From positions 1 to 7,948 of the forward strand of contig JAIPHI010000121.1 of the NCBI GenBank assembly GCA_021735285.1: a stretch of DNA of 7,948 nt, given 5' to 3'. A program made the position numbers and the translations under genes. The notes beneath the pieces were generated by a model. It was given only the letters and a program-made list of their open reading frames with translations, was not told the DNA's origin and ran no database searches. Below, in pieces: positions 6,373 to 7,948 of this stretch (the stretch's first letter is position 1; the number at the start of each line of letters is the position of its first letter). Source of the stretch: Fidelibacterota bacterium. Its GTDB lineage: Bacteria; Fidelibacterota; UBA2242; JAFGTP01.

Positions 6373-7539
6373 ATGCTATATCAAGAATACCAATTAGCAC
6401 CGACCAAAGCTTTCATCAACCTGGATAATTTGAGTTACAATTACAGAATAATTAAAGAGAGGATAGGAGATTGTAAAATTATGGCGGTTGTTAAAGCGGA
6501 TTGTTATGGCCACGGCACATTTCCTGTTACTAAAAGACTGGTGGAGGAAGGAGTGGAGTTTATGGCGGTGGCCAGAGTGGCTGAGGCTCTGGAGCTGATT
6601 CAAAACGATATCGATGCTAAAATACTGATTTTTGGACGTATATTCCATAATGAACTGGAAACGGCTATTGAAGAAGATATAAGATTAACATTAACCTGTG
6701 AAAAAGATATTGACATCATAGCTCGTAAAGCTAAAAAGTTAAATAAAACAGCCTATATTCATATCAATGTGGATACTGGTATGGGCAGGACAGGTTTGTT
6801 TTTGGAAGATGCGGATAAAATTATTCAAAAGGCGATTGATACCCCCAATATTGAGGTAGAAGGCCTATATTCTCATTTTGCTACTGCTGATTGTAAAGAT
6901 AAAAGTTATACAAAGATTCAGTTGAATAGATTCCTGGATTTGCTGGATAAACTGGAAAAGAGGAATATTGAAATTCCTTATATTCATATGGCAAATGGCT
7001 CGGCTGTCCTGGATATTCCCGAAAGTTACAGGGGTAAGTTCAATATGGCTAGAATTGGTTTATTATTATATGGATATTACTCTTCTGTGGAAACCTCAGA
7101 ATCACTGCCTTTGAAACAGGTAATGACTTTAAAATCAAAAATAAGAGAAATAAGAGAATTGCCTCCTAATTCGCCTGTCAGCTATGGTAAAAAGTATATA
7201 ACCTCCAAAAAAACTAAAATTGCTATATTACCTATTGGTTATGCAGATGGTATATTACGCAGTTTTTCCAATAAAGTTAAAGTAATGATCAATGGCAGAT
7301 TATATCCTATTGTAGGGGGGGTTACAATGAGCCAATTGATGGTAGAAGTAGATGAGTATGTTAAAGAAGGAGATGAAGTCATGTTTTGGGGGGAATCGGA
7401 AGCAGGAGAGTTGAGAGCAAGCCGGGTGGCAGAACAAGCGGGTACAATTGCTTATGAACTAACATGTTCTGTCTCCAGAAGGGTTCCCAAAATATTTGAT
7501 CCTAGAGATAGAACCATAGATGTTGAAATGGAAAAGTAA
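6373..7539 (+). CDS. alr: Alanine racemase (PLP-dependent, fold type III)
   Basis: Alr interconverts L- and D-alanine in the cytoplasm, either for peptidoglycan synthesis or to use D-alanine from wall peptides. The 388 residues show the family order. The PLP lysine Lys41 is in VVKADCYGHG (family norm VKANAYGHG). VDTGMGRTG is at 133-141 and SHFATAD at 167-173. MARIGLLLYG (225-234) has the Arg that contacts the pyridine nitrogen. VSYGKKY has the likely catalytic Tyr271, and IGYADGILR (288-296) and a closing RRVPKIF follow. Both catalytic bases are therefore present. Unusual residues occur in the active-site corridor: the normal VGRxxMDQ reads VGGVTMSQ (314-321), so the usual Arg and Asp are Gly316 and Ser320. 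A G7 tract encodes this site. Related fold-III amino acid racemases of other specificity are a minor alternative. The gene follows namZ closely and precedes a glycosyltransferase by 17 nt. Confidence 0.94.
   Translation: MLYQEYQLAPTKAFINLDNLSYNYRIIKERIGDCKIMAVVKADCYGHGTFPVTKRLVEEGVEFMAVARVAEALELIQNDIDAKILIFGRIFHNELETAIEEDIRLTLTCEKDIDIIARKAKKLNKTAYIHINVDTGMGRTGLFLEDADKIIQKAIDTPNIEVEGLYSHFATADCKDKSYTKIQLNRFLDLLDKLEKRNIEIPYIHMANGSAVLDIPESYRGKFNMARIGLLLYGYYSSVETSESLPLKQVMTLKSKIREIRELPPNSPVSYGKKYITSKKTKIAILPIGYADGILRSFSNKVKVMINGRLYPIVGGVTMSQLMVEVDEYVKEGDEVMFWGESEAGELRASRVAEQAGTIAYELTCSVSRRVPKIFDPRDRTIDVEMEK
7315..7321 (+). repeat. G7 homopolymer inside alr
   Basis: Seven G in a row encode Gly315-Gly316 in an otherwise AT-rich gene. 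Loss of one G would bring TGA into frame at 7328-7330; gain of one would bring in TGA at 7353-7355. A second run of six G lies at 7388-7393. Confidence 0.7.
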
Positions 7540-7556
7540 AATAAAGAAATCTTATT

Positions 7557-7948
7557 ATGGAAATATTTAAAAATACTAAAGTCAGTGTGATTCTATATTA
7601 TTCTAAGAATTTACCGTATGGGCTGGATGGTTTTGAACGAATCCTAAAAACTATAAAAGAACAGACAATTCCTCCGGAGGAAATAATAGTTATTGATCTG
7701 GATGAAAGGGATGGCACCAATTTGAATAATGAGGATTTAAGGATTATTCGTGGATTTAACTTAGAAGCAGAAGCACTGTCAGAAGCGATAGAAGGCAGTA
7801 GTGGGGATTATATTATATATATCGATAACAAAAAATATGAAGTATTGTTGAAAAGGTCTTTTATTGAAACAGCTTTGATGGCAAACATTCGCAATGACAA
7901 TTTGGGAATGCTGTATACAGATTATGAAATGGATACTGGCAAAAGTAT
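7557..7948 (+). CDS. GT2-like glycosyltransferase, N-terminal part (3' truncated)
   Basis: The frame opens with ATG at 7557, 17 nt after alr, and runs off the window; 130 residues are visible. The shape is that of a GT-A family 2 nucleotide-sugar-binding domain. It has a first strand VSVILYY (9-15), a helix ending in KTIKEQTIPPEEIIVID (31-47), then LRIIRGFN (61-68), an alanine-rich helix LEAEALSEAIEGSSGDYIIY (69-88) and a C-terminal GMLYTDYEMD (117-126). The usual nucleotide-binding DDGS after strand 2 is DLDERD, and the metal-binding DxD position (after GDYIIYI) reads DNK (90-92). Both motifs are degenerate, so activity is uncertain. There is no signal peptide or membrane segment in the visible part. 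The Shine-Dalgarno is poor (AAAGAAA, 7543-7549). Possible roles are in cell-envelope or surface glycan synthesis, but acceptor and donor cannot be told. Confidence 0.65.
   Translation, partial: MEIFKNTKVSVILYYSKNLPYGLDGFERILKTIKEQTIPPEEIIVIDLDERDGTNLNNEDLRIIRGFNLEAEALSEAIEGSSGDYIIYIDNKKYEVLLKRSFIETALMANIRNDNLGMLYTDYEMDTGKS

Overview
This is a low-GC bacterial window in which every recognisable gene is on the + strand with short gaps. Two genes run off the edges: the first lacks its N-terminus and the last lacks its C-terminus. The FCB group (Bacteroidota or Cloacimonadota-like) is suggested by the first protein, whose tail looks like the C-terminal domain of Bacteroidota 'xanthan lyase / golvesin-like / N-acetylmuramoyl-L-alanine amidase' proteins. 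An anaerobic lifestyle is suggested by an EtfBA pair next to a GlcD-type dehydrogenase, and the EtfB sequence is closer to the clostridial type. This taxonomy is inference only; the window has no rRNA or other marker gene.

Layout: 1-645 is the 3' end of the secreted amidase/xanthan-lyase-like protein. 704-1618 is murQ (MurNAc-6-phosphate etherase). 1673-4945 is a tight etfB-etfA-glcD block with gaps of 12 and 15 nt. 4946-5096 is an AT-rich intergenic stretch of 151 nt, the longest gap in the window and a possible transcription-unit boundary. 5097-6338 is a signal-peptide-bearing DUF1343/GH171 exo-beta-N-acetylmuramidase (NamZ). 6373-7539 is alanine racemase (alr). 7557 to the end is the start of a GT2-like glycosyltransferase with degenerate motifs. 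No mobile element, CRISPR array, tRNA or rRNA was seen.

The genes can be read as one pathway. NamZ would release MurNAc from peptidoglycan fragments outside the cytoplasm. After uptake and phosphorylation (no transporter or kinase gene lies in the window), MurQ would cleave the lactyl ether to give GlcNAc-6-phosphate and D-lactate. The adjacent EtfBA-GlcD set has the same gene order as the electron-confurcating lactate dehydrogenase LctBCD of Acetobacterium and could oxidise exactly that D-lactate. Alanine racemase could interconvert the D-alanine from the peptide stems, or simply supply D-alanine for the cell's own wall. The link from MurQ to an Etf-coupled D-lactate dehydrogenase is the most interesting hypothesis here. 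Each enzyme family is known; what is new is the proposed coupling.
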